Notes: generated from the letters alone by a model not told the origin. Counted from the first letter of the stretch, positions 1 through 12,451 are shown. The stretch: 64,000 nucleotides of DNA from Symbiodinium natans (GCA_905221605.1 CAJNDS010001236.1:302001-366000); one strand, 5' to 3'. Translations and numbers: made by a program.

Positions 1-430
1 AGGAAATACACAGATGAGATATGCAGACAACATACAGCTACAATATGGATTGTATATCAATGCTGTCCGTCTTCTGCATCACCAGATCGAAGAACCAGGG
101 CTGGTGCCCCCGTCCTAGATGTGCCGCCCATATCCCATCCAGGAATCCAGGAGAGAGACCATAAGAAGTGAGAGTTGCTCGACGCGCCAGGCCTACGGCG
201 ACCTCCTTGTCGTTGTACATCTGGTCAAGGCTTGCTGCGATATGGAATCAACTGAAACTATGTGAGCTGGGGGGACGACTGGCTGCAAAGAGGGTTGTCT
301 TCGCGCAGAAAATCACTTGACTGCTTCAAGACTGCAAGCTATCGACAGCTGCGAGAGTTGTCCTCCCCGACTCCTTTTTCTTTCTCCTTCGCTTGGGGCT
401 GTGGAGGTTGCTAATTCGCGCATTCGCGCC

Positions 431-1644
431 TCATCGGCAAAAGCCCAGGAAGTCCAGGAGAGTGCACTCGCAAGGTTCTGCTTGGCTCAGCTCCATCTGC
501 AGGACCACACGCCGGCCCCAAACCACATCCGTAATCCAGTGGTAACAGCCTGAGAGATTTCGGGGACTGGAGTCATCTGGTATGTAAAGCGGGCAAAACA
601 GCGTTGGCCTATAGTGGGTCAGGAGGCGATCTCCATAGAAGAAGACCGCGTCGCCAAACCCCAACTTCAGACTTCTCGAGGGCTCATCGAACTCCCCATC
701 GAAGCAATTCACGCCTCCTTGAACGGCGAGCTGGCGGGGCTAAAGACGACACATCCCCCAAACCCGGATCCAATGCGGTAACTCCAAACGATTCGAATGT
801 GACTACACATATTATGTGTAGTCTCATAATATATCAGCAAAAAGCCCTCTTAGTACCCAGCTGGAGGGTCTGGCTTCCCCCCCCTTTATACTGTTCTTGT
901 CCTTGGAAGGCCCTGGGGTCTGAGAGCAGCACCACCGCCGTCACCCGAGACCCATTGTCCCGGTGCCGCTGGATGCTCCCGGGGGCCTTGAGCTGCTTGA
1001 CGTCGTAGACGATGTACTCGATCTCAGGAAAGAGGACCGTCTTTCCCTCATCGATTCCTTGCCACCCAAGCTCTGCATCCAAGGCCTGGGTTCACAACTC
1101 AGACAAGAAAACACACGTGTCATGCCTAAATTTGCCTAAATAGCACGGTGCATCTCACAAGCTTAATAGAACTCTTAGAGGACAGGGCTGAAGTGTAGGT
1201 TCAACAATCAGATACTGCTCTGCTTCTGCCGGCCCAGGCAGTCTTCATGAGGCGGTGGTACACCTCCGGGCAGTCCTCCTTCAAGGCAAACTCGATCCTG
1301 CAGGGAACTGCGCTGCTATGTGCCAGAGTAAAAATGGAAGGTGCCTCAAAATGACCACCCTGTACCACCCTGTACCACCCTGTACCCTTCGTCCTCCACA
1401 CCTCATGTTTGTACACTAAAGAATCGTCGCGATCATTGACCACCTTCACATCCTCCCTCTGTGCTGTACGGTGAATGCGGCTTATGTCTTTGGCCGCAAG
1501 GAAGCCTGGAATATATGCGACCTTTTGATCTGGAACTGCAGCATCCAGCAGCCGATAAACTGGAGGTTGCGGTATCTGACCATCAAACCTGACCTCGTCG
1601 CAGTCAGAGTCGGAGTCATCACTGGCCCAAGTGCACAGCGACAT
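431..1644 (-). CDS. 2OG-Fe(II) dioxygenase, five exons, complete
   Basis: Predicted oxygen- and 2-oxoglutarate-dependent dioxygenase (prolyl-hydroxylase-like fold); substrate unknown. Exons on the minus strand: 1644-1394, 1297-1234, 1085-902, 717-628, 549-431. They sum to 708 nt, exactly 236 codons with stop. The iron-binding facial triad is visible: HRD within QRHRDNGS (exon 3) and the distal His of HWIT (exon 5). The 2OG-binding Arg lies in GRRVVLQ. A GD-VFFYGD strand precedes the distal His, as in the family. Introns are 96 nt (GA-AG), 148 (GC-AG), 184 (GA-AG) and 78 (GC-AG); none starts with GT. Intron 1 and intron 4 are multiples of three and lack stops, so a naive translation reads through them and adds non-homologous residues. 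The start was chosen as the first ATG of the open frame, giving an acidic Ser/Asp-rich N terminus. Family assignment is firm; substrate is not. Confidence 0.85.
1298..1393 (-). other. In-frame GA-AG intron carrying a 10-bp tandem repeat
   Basis: Intron 1 of the dioxygenase. It contains three to four copies of tgtaccaccc (about 1352-1386), is 96 nt long and has no stop in frame. Removing it joins HEVWR to IEFALKEDCPE, the continuity expected in the family. Retaining it inserts 32 residues of unrelated sequence. Confidence 0.7.
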
Positions 1645-3500
1645 CTAGGCAAGGCACCGTGACCTATTCTTGTGCGACGGTGCCCTGATTCGGGTACTAG
1701 ATACTGGCAAACAAGGCATAGAGGCTGGGCTGATGCTGGAGATGAGAACGCGTGAGCCGCGCAAAATGACACACACACACACACACACACACATGCATGG
1801 ATTCCATGGACTGCAGCTGGCAGAGCCGGGAATGCACAGAAGTGTGGCAGTGGGCAAGCTCTCATATAATCAACAACTAAAGTGGCTCTCAAGGCCTCCA
1901 AGCGAATGCTGGGAATCTCTGGATCCATGCCCTTGGAATGGCATGGAGTTGCAATGACGACAAGAGGTCTGGGACGCTTTCAGAAGGCCCGCGCGTAGGA
2001 CAGCTCCACTTCCAGGCCTGCCAAGTCTTTTGCCTGAACACAGCGCAACGACTATCAACAAGTGGAATAGCTTGAACAGGTTTGTCTATGGACTCTTGGA
2101 CAGCACTTGACAGCCTGAGGCGTCTCGGGCGTCTCAGGCAGCTCAGGTATCTCTGTGACTGTCTCCAAGGCCTCAGCTTGGGAGAGTAGGAGAACAAACC
2201 ACGGCATGTCTTTTGTTACATATCTACAGAAACCTGTGCAACTCTCTCTGCAAGCTCTGCAAACCCTTCGACTGTAAGTTGCCCACGCGTGCGAGTTCTG
2301 CGAAGCTTGGCCGTCCTTCCGGAGGCAGCTCGACCTCAAAAATCGAAACTTCCCTCTCTCTTGGATTTACCGAGAACTTCCCAGAAATCTCTGGAGAGGC
2401 CCTGGCGCAGCGCAGCGCCAGAGTGGAGAGCTTGTCCAGGACGTGGCGGGGCCACCTTCGGAGTCAAGAGATTTTTCAGCCCTTTGCCCACCCATCCCCT
2501 TAGCAAGCTTTCGAGCTTTACCATGCTTTATATACCGTGACAGCTAAGAAAGCGCTGACCAGGGGGAGAAAGTGGTGTCATGTTGAAGCCTTGTGAATAC
2601 ACTACTCCCCCCCCCCCTCAGGATTTGTTCTGGCGCGTTTTGGGTCTGAACAAGAGCTTTGCCTGACCGGGGTCGCAAAATCAAGGTTGGAGGAGGACGA
2701 GGGAGGGGTCTTCTATTTTCACGATTGACACCTCCACGTATTTGCCACCGGCCCCAAATTAGGATATCAGGTCGAGTCTAAAGCTACGTTTGTTGGTCCA
2801 TTCCATTCTCTTGCCCCGGCTGGCCGTAGGTGTCTGGGTAGCACAAAGCAGGCACCCCACCTGTAATCCCCTCCCCACTGTTTGCGCCCTTTATTTTGCA
2901 CTTTTTGGCCCAAAATGGCTACCCCTCCCTAGTGTGCGGGCAGACAGCGCATCAGACATTTCAGCGAAGGGTCCCCCACTACCCAAGCCCCCCGCCCCCC
3001 ACCAAAACCCCCACTAACCCCCCCCCCCCCCCCCCACCCAAAACCCCCACACCCGCTCTGGCTTGAGCTGCCTCGATACGGAAGCTCAGGCAGGCCGAGG
3101 CTGGTCGCGCAGCGCCGCCCTAATTATGGCGACTCCAACGGCGACTCCAAGTCAAAGGACCACGCTCGCTTAGCTCGGGGTCAGGATTGCTTCCTTCAGT
3201 TTCCGCTGACCACCAGGCCGCGGCGGCCAGCGCCAGCCATGTGTTCGATGCCAAGATATGCCAAATGTGCTAAGCGACGTGCCAATACATGCGCCAAGAA
3301 AGAGAAACACCTCTCAAACATCCCGAATGCTCAAACGAAACCTCGAACATCCTGAACTGCGACATACGACGGCTGTGGCCCAAAGTACTTCCGAGCGCAC
3401 CTTGCCGACTGGTCTCGGTGCTCCCAAACCCGGCCAGAGGCACCCGGAGTCGCCTGGGAGCGGAGCAAGGAGGGCAGCCTGGGGACCCTTGCTTCGTTCC
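1645..3500. other. Intergenic stretch, no recognised gene
   Basis: Between the dioxygenase start and the kinase 3' end. It holds an (AC)n microsatellite at about 1770-1793, a C-run at about 2608-2617 and a long C-run at about 3017-3036. Short minus-strand open frames at 2055-2339 and 1889-2197 have no recognisable motif. The 3' exons of the upstream kinase may lie here but I cannot place them. Confidence 0.5.
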
Positions 3501-3527
3501 TTCGAACTGTTCAAGGGATCCAGCTTC

Positions 3528-5430
3528 TTAAGACGGGCCAAGAGACGCTCTGAACGAGCTGCAAGAGCGGGTACACCAGCTGGCCTTAGCTCGCGCAGTG
3601 GAGATCTCAATTACAGCTTGTAGAATTATAAAGCAAGGCCATCGAAGATGCTGGCATTTGAGGGACTTGCCCGTGGGCTTCTCAAGGGCAGGAGGCTGGT
3701 TGATGGCAAGCTCCAGGAGGAGAATTCCAAAGGAGTAGACCTCGGCGGCGAAACGGTTCTTAGAGCCCACAGAGTAGCTGAACAGACCCGCTCTCACTGC
3801 TCAGAGCTCAACTTCTGAATGCTCGCTCACACACTTGGTGTGGAGGTAGTTCGGGCAGACGTACCTCACAACGCGCTCATCTTCCACACTTCTGGCCTCC
3901 AAGCGTTGACGCGACATCAACTATAATCACTAGAGCGTCAGTGATCATGTGGCTCCAGGCGCACCCTGGCGTCCCGCTCAGCCGCGTCACCTGCACACTG
4001 GAAAGCATGCCAAACGCCAAACCCCCAAGGCAACCGGGCACACGAGCGGTGCTAAGTCACTCGCCGAGAGATGCGCCGCCACAGCATCCTTAAGCAACTA
4101 TCGGTTTCAGTTGGCTCTAAGTTATTGCAAACTGCTTTCCAAAGCTCCAGATGACTCGTCTCAGTTTTAAGGCGACACAAACCAGCTGTAACAAAGAGAC
4201 ACGACAGCAACTGCGACGTTCGAGAGAGTCAGCGTCGAGCACGTGGACACTGGACACAACTGTGGACACAGGGAGGACCTCGGAACTCAGCCAGACACCT
4301 TCACAGCGCCGGACTCACCGTAACCAGCCATTTTGGCAGTTCCGCTCCTTAGACGCGCAACCCTTTGAACAAAAAGACCCGGATAAGACCCTCTGTGCGA
4401 CAAAACCCCCTCTGTGGTCTCTGCCGGTCGAAGAGGACGTTGGCGGGCCGGATGTCGCGGTGGAAGATTCTCGGGATGATGCTCACCATGTACGTGAGCC
4501 CCGCTGCGGCCTCCGCTGCGCTGCGAAGCACTCTTATAAATACTCTTATAATGTCTTATAATGTCAATGACTCAATACCGACTCACAGAAAGCTGCAGTA
4601 CAGTGGCAGGGTCCAACAACACAAGCAAACACAACAGATCCCTGAAGACCTCTTGTTCTCTAAAGGGCGTCGGTTTGTCGGTCCGACACACTTAACTAAG
4701 CATCCGAATTGCCGTGGGTTTAGCGCCTGGGCCGCCGCTCGGAGCCGCTGTTGCCACAGGAACTCCTCTCCGCACTGCCAGGAGCTTGATACGTAACTTC
4801 GTAACAAAGTCTTCTCCAACATTCAGGAGCAGTATTAACCACTTGTGGGCGTTGTTGCAGACCGCTGCCTTGCGCTCCAGGCGCTCGAGAAGGCTCCCAC
4901 CGGCCAGCAGCTCGAAGACCAGGAAGCTCTTGTGCCTCGTTGCACCGCTTTGCTTTGGCTTTCGACTTGCTGAGTGCAAAAAAAACTCCGGGGCTTCCGA
5001 CTCATGGGTGCCCCATCCATGCAAGCGCGCCAGATTTGGATGGCGGAGGCCTAGCTTATCAAGAAAAGCCGCCCTGTTAGGGGGACTCTTGACTCTTGCC
5101 CTGAATGAACTAAGTCTGCAATTTCTCTGCTAAGTTCGGCTCGGCTCAGTGCCCGAACCTCGTCGTAGAAACTTCCGTCGGCATCTTCGAGCACCTGGCC
5201 CATAAAGGAAGCAGCGGGAAGCAATTGCTGCTGGGGAGCCGTTTCTCCCCAGAGGACCTGAACCACCCCCGATATTCCAAAAGCCTTCACGGCGACATCC
5301 ACACCGCGGAGGAAGCCCCTGTACACCTCAGCTTGCAAGCTCCACTTGACCGAAGGAGCATCCCCAACGGCCCAAGGATCCTGGGCAGCAGAAACCGAAC
5401 ATCAACGTTGGACACATATGTTCAGCAAGT
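3528..5430 (-). CDS. TKL/receptor-like protein kinase, multi-exon, partly resolved
   Basis: Serine/threonine/tyrosine-type kinase of the TKL/RLK style, expected to phosphorylate proteins in a signalling cascade. Conserved blocks occur in the right order on the minus strand, in separate exons. Near 5.40-5.25 kb: QAEVYRGFLRGVDVAVKAFG (subdomains I-II; the Lys of VAVK is the ATP-binding lysine). Near 5.2 kb: DGSFYDEVRALSR (helix C with its Glu). At 5.07-4.85 kb: LRHPNLARLHGWG then FLVFELLAGGSLLERL (subdomains IV-V). At 4.53-4.42 kb: AAAGLTYM then FHRDIRPANVLFD (catalytic loop; HRD Asp and the metal-binding Asn present). At 3.78-3.68 kb: GSKNRFAAEVYSFGILLLEL (subdomains VIII-IX). I could not place an unambiguous DFG exon between 4.35 and 3.80 kb; a fragment near 4.33 kb reads SGTAKMAGY and may be the activation loop. 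Exon ends and both termini are unresolved. Confidence 0.75.
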
Positions 5431-7070
5431 CGATCAGTGACCATACTGCCACACCCCCCTCGCAAAAGCGTGAATGGCCAGTGCTCGGCATCTTGGGCTC
5501 CTTGCACCCACTGCTCCGGAGCTCAACCTGGGGAGATTCACATCAGGTATATCAGGTGTGTGTGTGTGTGTGTGTAAACGTGTAGATTGTAATTGTGTGC
5601 AATAGCTTGAGCTGGCTACTTCTTCTGAGGGTGCCTTCTTTGGCCTCTTTACACCGGTTGCTTCGAGTGTTTTGAGAGGGAGCCAAGCAAGGTGCTCAGT
5701 TAGTGTCCCCCCAAACTTTGCACTCGAATTACTCATATACTGGCTGCTACAATGTGCTACAGTTAGTCAGACAACTGTGTGGTGGAGTGTGTCGATTGTT
5801 CCGGCCTCTGGGAAAACTGCCAGGTGCAGGCTTCCAGCTCCTGGATTCTCAGGCGATTGAACATGCTTAGAAGCTCTTCTTTTCGGCTTGCGGAGCGCAT
5901 GGCGCACTGATGTTGCCTGGTAAGGGTACGGGGCCAATCCCGACAGCTGCTTTGGCTGAGATGGCACTGGCCTCCTGCACGACCTCACGGTGCAGACTGC
6001 CCAATGTTCGCTTCTTCTCCTATGCGTCCATGCCGAGTCCTAAAAGTCGATGCTGGCCTCCGCTCGCCAGGGGAAATCCACGCTCGAACACCCTGGGGCG
6101 GATCAGTCGTGTGGACATGTGTGGACAAACTACCGGCGCTTAAGGGTGCGCAAGGATGGCAAAGAGCTCAACTCCCCTTTTCAGAGCCTCGACCACTTGC
6201 GTCAGCATGCCCTGGACCAGCTTAAGACCATGAGCCAGAGGAAGGTCTTGGATTATGCCTGCATCAAAGGCGTCAAGGTGTCGACTTTCGACTCTTTAGA
6301 CATGAGCATGATGCAGGAGATGTCATGCGCTGTCTTCTGGACCCAACTATTGACACTGGTGGCTGATTCCAAGCCTACCACTTGTGGCAATCCGCAAGAC
6401 CACGGCGATTGGCAATGCTTGGCAATGCTTAGGTGGGATTTAGAGTGCTTCGTCATGCTTTGCGTGGGGAATTGTTGAGAGTGTAGTGAATGCTTTGGAA
6501 GGATTATGAGATGGATTATGCCTTGCTGTTCAAATTCTGAAACATCAAAGCCTCATTCGATGTGCAGGCGGCTGCCCCTCCTTGCTGAGCCAGATTTACC
6601 GTCAGTCCCAAGGCCGCCCACATGGTCACAGGTGTGATCGATGACTTCTGTTCAGCCCACGCATTCCCCTTGAAAAGCAGGCACACCGTGTGGCACACCT
6701 TTTGCACGAAGCTGCACTCAAGGCCGATCAGCCTCCGCATCCTCGCATACCCACAGAGCTGCAAACACAACTCACTGCAGAGTGCAGGTTAGGTCAGGCG
6801 AAACACAGCGTCAGAGCCTCGGAATCAGAGGTCTCGCCCTCGTCCTTGCCAGCCTCCGTGGAGAGGGGGCAGCGGTGTTGGAGCAGGGGGGACGGGGCGG
6901 GGGGGTGCGCCAAGCCCCAATGTCTAACCTTGAAAAGCCTTCAAGCCCCCACACCATTATGACAAAGCAATCAGGAGGGCGCAGCTCCAGAGATCCTCGA
7001 ACTGTTGTCTTCGAGTTGGTGTTCGGAACCCGCTTTGAACAGCAGAGTCACGACAACATGGAATACTTTC
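5431..7070. other. Intergenic stretch, no recognised gene
   Basis: A (TG)n microsatellite lies at about 5558-5576. A 142-codon plus-strand open frame at 6050-6478 has no motif I recognise and no splice support; it may be chance. A G-run occurs near 6890-6905. The 3' exons of the PDK1-like gene may reach into the right edge. Confidence 0.4.
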
Positions 7071-8115
7071 TCAGCTGCGGTCTTGTTTCCAAGGGTGTGG
7101 ATGGAAACGTCCAGTGTAAGTGCTCGCCGTGCAGATCACCATTCGGAAGCATTGTGGCGTAGCAGTTGTCCAAACCGTCCTATCCGCTTGCAAGCTCCTC
7201 CCAATATCCCCCGATGGCGCCCGAGGGCCCCCCACCAGGAGGTCGGAGACTGCCGCGAGGCGCTCCAGTCGTGCGAGCACCTGCACAAAAATTGGCTTGC
7301 AAAGATTCATAGATGCCTTGCATCCTGTTGAGGGTATAGGGCCTAGTACTGTAAAGGCTTCGAAGACATTGTTGGGGAATTTTGACGGGCCTTTAGGGTA
7401 GGGCTCAGCTGTCTGCTGTGCCTGGGTGCCCAGGGTTGGCTCCGACTTTGCCCACGACAAGGCCCGGTGACCTAACCTTGCAGGGCTTAGGATCTGCAAA
7501 GGAATTGGTGTGACCGCCCTTCTACCTGCTCAGCCCGGCTCTATACGCAGCACTCAGTCCGACGCCTCAGAGTTCTGCTTAAGCCTTAAGCATCATGGGG
7601 CCCACGCGTTTGCCATCGAAGGCCAACTTGGCGCAGGCACATCTCCTGCAGGGTGCAGACTGGCGCCGGCCGACGGTGAGCACCTGGAAGGGGATGGAGA
7701 GATGGAGAGAAACTCACTTCCCAAGTAGGGTGCAACAGTGGACTGCATTGCATAATTAACTTACAGCCGTCTGACTGTGGACGAACGCCTGTGACAACTA
7801 CAATATGCAGGATCTCGTTGTTGGCGTTGGCTTTCGCTTTGGAAACTGGCGGATGCTGGCGGCCGTTGTCTGGCGGGCGCAGCCCGAGCCGCGATACTTC
7901 AGTCAACAAAATGCCGACATTGGTCGAACTGGCCACACCTAGAGCGAAATACCAAGGGACTCTAGAAACCCCTCAAGGGCCTAAGGCGTGAATGTTGAAG
8001 CGAGACAGCACTTTCAACTCAAGTGACAGCTCCTGCATTGCGAAGAACAAACGCTCCCACCCCCTGCCCCCCCCACACCCCACACCCCGCACCCACCCCC
8101 CTCCCCCCGCTGCAC
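7071..8115 (-). other. Possible 3' exons of the PDK1-like gene
   Basis: The minus strand near 7.69-7.63 kb encodes TLQEMCLRQVGLRW, similar to what I recall follows the kinase domain in algal PDK1 relatives. Near 7.29-7.20 kb a helical stretch VLARLERLAAVSDLL is open. A C-rich tract occupies 8055-8110. No stop codon could be assigned with confidence. Confidence 0.35.
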
Positions 8116-10559
8116 CTGCGAAGCGCTGCTCCTTGAAGAACGGGTGATCCTCCGCAGCCGCACCGCTAACTTCAAGCTGTTCACTGCGATGCTAACGGCC
8201 GCTCCACAAAGCCGACTCCATCAATGCGGGGCATTCTCCTCAACCTCGCGCAAGCTCCTTGATCCAAGTCTCGCATCCGGGTCCTGACCAGGATCTCAAA
8301 TTTCTTGTCCTACCTCGCAGCAGTTCTTTTTTGCTAAGCGCACGCCACAGACCACAGAGCCTTCGCAACCATTCTCTGGATGAGGTCCACGGCGTCATCT
8401 CCGAGCCACTTGTGCGGAAATTCGAGGACACCTTTGCCTCTACAGCAGCTCCATCACGCTTTAGAGACGTGTGTAGGCGGGGGGATCTTGGCAGCCGGCG
8501 AATCTTCTTATAGACACGAATGATGGACCTGGCGAAGGTGATACATTAATGATACAGATTCAAAGACGGGAGGGGTCACTTAGGGGACTGTATGACTGCA
8601 TGACTCTGCATGACTCAACTGAGGAGCGCACCCCCCATGGAAAGGGGGGAGGCCGGCCAGAACTTGGAACACCTCTCGGAACGCCCCAGGCATCTCCATC
8701 TATTGCTACCGCGCTGAAATTCATTGACAAGCATTTCCGATCTTAATGCAAGGCACCAGGCATCCCAGAGACCAGGTGTCCGATCGGAAGTCGGAAGACT
8801 GATTCATCACCACCTGCCAGAAAGCTCAACGGTTAGGGAACTTAGGGAACGGTTTCAGCGAGTCTCGGGTTGGGAAAGCTCGTCGGGGCCTCTGGAGCCA
8901 TGAAGTTGGAGGTGCCAACGTACTCCTCGCGTGAAAGCATCTTCCGTCAAACCGCTTCCAAGAGGAAACGTGAACTTTCACTTGAGAGTCACTGTGCAGT
9001 GCGCAAGTCTGCCTTTTAAAGGGTGTCCTCCATGACCGTCTTGAAATTCCGAGTCCCCGCTCCCTTGACCTGAGACAATCCATCATCCAGAGACTTCCGC
9101 GATGTTTACAGAGGCGCCTGTGGGTTCGCCAGATCCCTTGCGCTCCCAAAGTCGATGAGCTTGCAATTCCCTGGCCAGACAAAGAATCATGACCTAATTG
9201 CTTTGGCGCTCCGCCGGTCTCGGCTTCCCTGCCTTGTCGTCCGATGAGCACATTCTCCGCCCTGACAATTCAAGGGGACAGGCTTCGATGGACGCTGCAG
9301 ACAACCCGCGTTTGTTCCCAGTTTATGCTGTCCATTGCTGCGTCTGAAGCTATCCTCGACCTGTAGTAACAACAGTAGGGTTAGCACGGATTGTCACAGC
9401 CCATGATAGCCGCGACATGAAGACGCAAGCTCCTGCTAGGGCTCTGTGTGAGGCTCCGACTTTAGGTCCCTGTGGACAATCTGCGCATCTCTCAGATACT
9501 GAACCTCACGGAGCGTGACGCCGGAGAATACCACGTGGCGTTGCAGTGCACCTCATGGCTAGCCGGGTAGCCGGCTGCTTCCAGCACCTGACACAGGTAA
9601 TGCCTGGCATCCGTCGCTTCCAAAAAAAACACAAAAACGAAGCAAATCAACGAAACACGTGAATAAAAAGAAACATCCTTCCCGCCCGCTCCTCCCGAGG
9701 CTCTCCGGGCAGCCGACAGCCCGCACCAAGCTCCAGAGCTCCCCCTGAGGGCTCAAAAATAGAGACATCTTGAGGAGAAGTGGCGTTTGTTGTTACAACT
9801 GTTGTTGTCGTTGTCGTTGTTGTTGCTGCTGCTGTTGTTGTTGAGAAGCGGAAGCATCGATGGAAGTTTGCTGCCTACTTGAGTGTCTGATCTTACAAAA
9901 CGTAGAAAAAAAGCTTGCGCCCTTCGCTTGCGCCCGGGGCGGCGCACTCCAGGACAAAGCTCCAAGGTGAAGTAGTGCCACTCCTCTCTGTGCTGCGTGT
10001 GCTGAGAGCAAGCTGAGCTTAGACTCTCGCGTACAGAGAAGGAACCTGTGTGTGCACCCTGCTCCTCGTCTCTGAAGGAGGCGTGGAGCTTCACCTCTCT
10101 CCCCACAAGTTGAAGGACAAGGCAGGGGGGGAGGGAGAACTAAGGAGGAACTCTCTAGTGGAAGTCTCGTATGCTGACGTATGCGGCTTTTTGCTCTGAG
10201 CTCCCTGGCGATGCCAGGGTGGTTGGCCCTTCGCAGGCAGTGCTCCTGTCTCACGAAGGCCAGTAGGAGGGAACAACCTTGCAATTAGAGTATAATTTAC
10301 AGATCATGTGATGCACGATTATCTGAGGTGAATGGGAGAGCACATGCTTAGTTCCCCCGTCAGATGCAATCCTCGATGGTCACGTCAGCATCTTTGTGGT
10401 TGCTCCGCAGCAGCCTACGATCAAAGGCCTCTGCAGCTACAGGGCAGACTTGCAGGACCTGCTCACGATCTCCCCGTGTAGAGCCTTTAGAGCGTACTTC
10501 TTGCCCGTGACCTTCTCCCATGCCACACGCACGAGTGCTAGAGAACCATCGCCAATGAC
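8116..10559 (-). CDS. PDK1-like AGC protein kinase catalytic domain, at least 14 exons
   Basis: Resembles 3-phosphoinositide-dependent protein kinase 1, which phosphorylates activation loops of other AGC kinases. Exons in order: from 10559 (VIGDGSLALVRVA, Gly loop, then YALKAL with the ATP Lys); 10245-10204 (EHCLRRANHPGIAR, helix C); 10094-10065 (VKLHASFRDE); 9983-9948 (EWHYFTLELCPG); 9744-9692 (GELWSLVRAVGCPESLG); 9603-9576; 9504-9461 (YLRDAQIVHRDLK); 9261-9239 (AENVLIG); 9170-9118 (NCKLIDFGSARDL, DFG); about 8920-8889 (EYVGTSNFMAPE); 8813-8757 (FRSDTWSLGCL); from 8672 (VFQVLAGLPPFHGG); about 8440 (LEFPHKWLGDDAVDLIQRM); 8283-8239 (DPDARLGSRSLREVE); 8149-8116 (DHPFFKEQRFA). Junctions use GA, GC and GT donors with AG acceptors and keep frame wherever I checked both sides. 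DFGSA and the PPF-to-HPFF pattern favour PDK1 over other AGC kinases. An exon near 10.72 kb (LADFEVEPKASE) may be the N-terminal lead-in; one near 7.65 kb (TLQEMCLRQVGLRW) may be C-terminal. No PH domain was found. Confidence 0.82.
9786..9845 (+). repeat. (TTG)n/(CAA)n microsatellite
   Basis: Imperfect trinucleotide run of ttg with gtc and ctg variants. It lies in an intron of the PDK1-like gene between the exons ending at 9948 and starting at 9744. Apparent poly-Gln, poly-Asn or Ser frames on the minus strand here are products of this repeat. Confidence 0.85.
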
Positions 10560-11834
10560 CTCGCCGCGTCACCGCAAAGATGCCCAACATGCGTTGGGCA
10601 AACCGGCTCGCGAACGAACTCCGACTTGCTTGTGCATCGTGCCTCTGTTGATGCTTTAGCAAATCCCCCTCAACCCTAAAACCCAGAACATCCCAGAACC
10701 CTCGCTGGCCTTTGGCTCCACCTCGAAGTCTGCCAGGCGTCGACGAGGCTTTGGCGGCAGGGGGAAGGACATCTCGAGACTTCCTTGTGATCAAAAGGCA
10801 CGCAAAACAAGTGGTCGTATCCAAAAGTTAGGCAGAGTCCAATGAAGGCTACACCAACAGTCGGAGAATCATGAGACAAACTGTCCAAGAGATGATCCAA
10901 GGCTCCCTGAGGGAGTCTAAGGCATGGCCCTGTGCCAGCATCCGCCCTGCAGCTACCGGGCAAGTCTCACACTTGCACGGTTCCCTCTTGAGCTTCCTTC
11001 CAGCTTGAGCCCAGAAATACTGGTCGCATGCGACATGAGGAGTGTTTCTGATGCGAAGGGTCTCAGCGAAGTAGCTGCAGTTCAGACACGGCCGTCGAGC
11101 TACTAAGAGGTTGTTGAAGTCACTTTCAGCAATCGTTATCTCCGGCGGCTTGCAACTCTAGCTTTCAAAACAACCGTCGGGCTTTGCCAGAAGGTACGGC
11201 TTCAGCAATCGCGTGTCTTGGGCAGCACACCACTGGCTAATCGTTATCAGAAATCGGAGTACTTATGATTGTTACAGACGCTTTCCAATGGCCTCGCTGC
11301 GGCTGGCCCCCTCAGGCTGGAAGGATCAATCCGGGCACTAAATCCTGCCATGATGAAATAAAGGGATCATAGGGGCGATGATACGGATGACTATTCAGGC
11401 TCCTATACTTCTCATGAGAAGTGTACCATTTCCATAGGGCATCGCCGTGGGCCAGATAATTGGCAGCATCTGGGCGGCTGAGTGAGGCATGGGCAGAAGC
11501 AGCCCCTCAGTACTCTTCGACACTCAGGTTATTCTCTCCCCCCTCCCCCGTTGAAAGTTGGCATCACGGCCTGGCCTGATCCGGGTTTTGGGGTTGAGGG
11601 GCTGGGAGGCAGCGGGATGTTTGGAGAGTGGAGTGGGGAACTTACAGTAAATGCCAAGGGTCTGTTTGGGAGTTCGGGAACATTAGGGCGTTGGGGCCTT
11701 AGGGCCTTAGGGTGGATGGATGCTTGGAACCCAGGGCCGAAGATGGAAGAGTCCAGTCTACTGGGCTCAAGTTGGGCTTTGCCCTTGGGTGAGATAGATA
11801 TATTATAGATATAGGCCGAAGAAGGGCTAGGAAG
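10560..11834. other. 5' side of the kinase gene and spacer
   Basis: Contains the candidate N-terminal kinase exon near 10.72 kb (minus strand). From about 10.8 to 11.83 kb no conserved coding block was recognised. A plus-strand open frame of 108 codons at 11482-11808 is Gly/Leu-rich and unconvincing. Confidence 0.35.
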
Positions 11835-12451
11835 TCAGGTCGAGAAAGAAGAGATCACGGAGTCCTGACCACTGTGAAAACTACCATTGGATCTGGCAGC
11901 CTGGACGCTGGGTCCCCAGCCGCTGGGTGTGTCTTGAGGTGATGCTTCAGTCGATGTGAACACACGCTCCGGTTTGCTGGCACTTGCCAAGTTGCGGTCC
12001 ACATTCTCCACATGGTTCAATTCCAGATCTGCATTCTTGGCACTAAGCTCCAGGTCGTGGAATTGGGCACGTTCAAAATCTTGACTCAGCTTGCTCAAAA
12101 CAGTTGCGCTAAAGACAGCGCAGTGCCGGCCTTCCTTTTCCTTCTTTTGGGATTTCAGCGGGCTCCGGTCATCCCACACTGGAAAGCTACAGCAGCTACA
12201 GCATTCCGAGACCGCCACAACATCCCTCTTGCACATCTGCCGGTCTCCTGTACAATCCTGTCTTGCTGTATTGCAACACTGTAGCAGACTGTAGCAATAG
12301 TGCAACATTGTGTGGCTTGTAGTGCCATGATAGGAACAGTGCAGGAGGGATGTGTGGAGAAAGCAGCTTGCTTGGTGGGCTCATCAATTGCTACGGCTCT
12401 GCGGCGTTTGGCCAGAGGAATCATGAGCTCCGCGGGCAACCCCTTTTGCAT
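11835..12451 (-). CDS. Small coiled-coil protein, unknown function
   Basis: Not recognised. A last exon ending at the stop at 11835 is clearly coding-like: it encodes a charged helix (FERAQFHDLELSAKNADLEL) followed by a Ser/Thr/Gly-rich tail. A candidate first exon starts at 12451 (MQKGLPAELMIPLAKRRRAV) and could end at a GC donor after DEPTKQ; middle exons near 12.3-12.1 kb are not settled. If the start is right, only about 120 bp separate it from the peroxidase stop, which would be typical tight spacing in a one-way cluster and would limit the room for the peroxidase 3' UTR. The assignment of all parts to one gene is inference. Confidence 0.45.

Noticed and set aside
9793-10284. A minus-strand poly-Gln protein
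   Set aside because: The (CAA)n tract is intronic; the true kinase exons in this interval use other frames.
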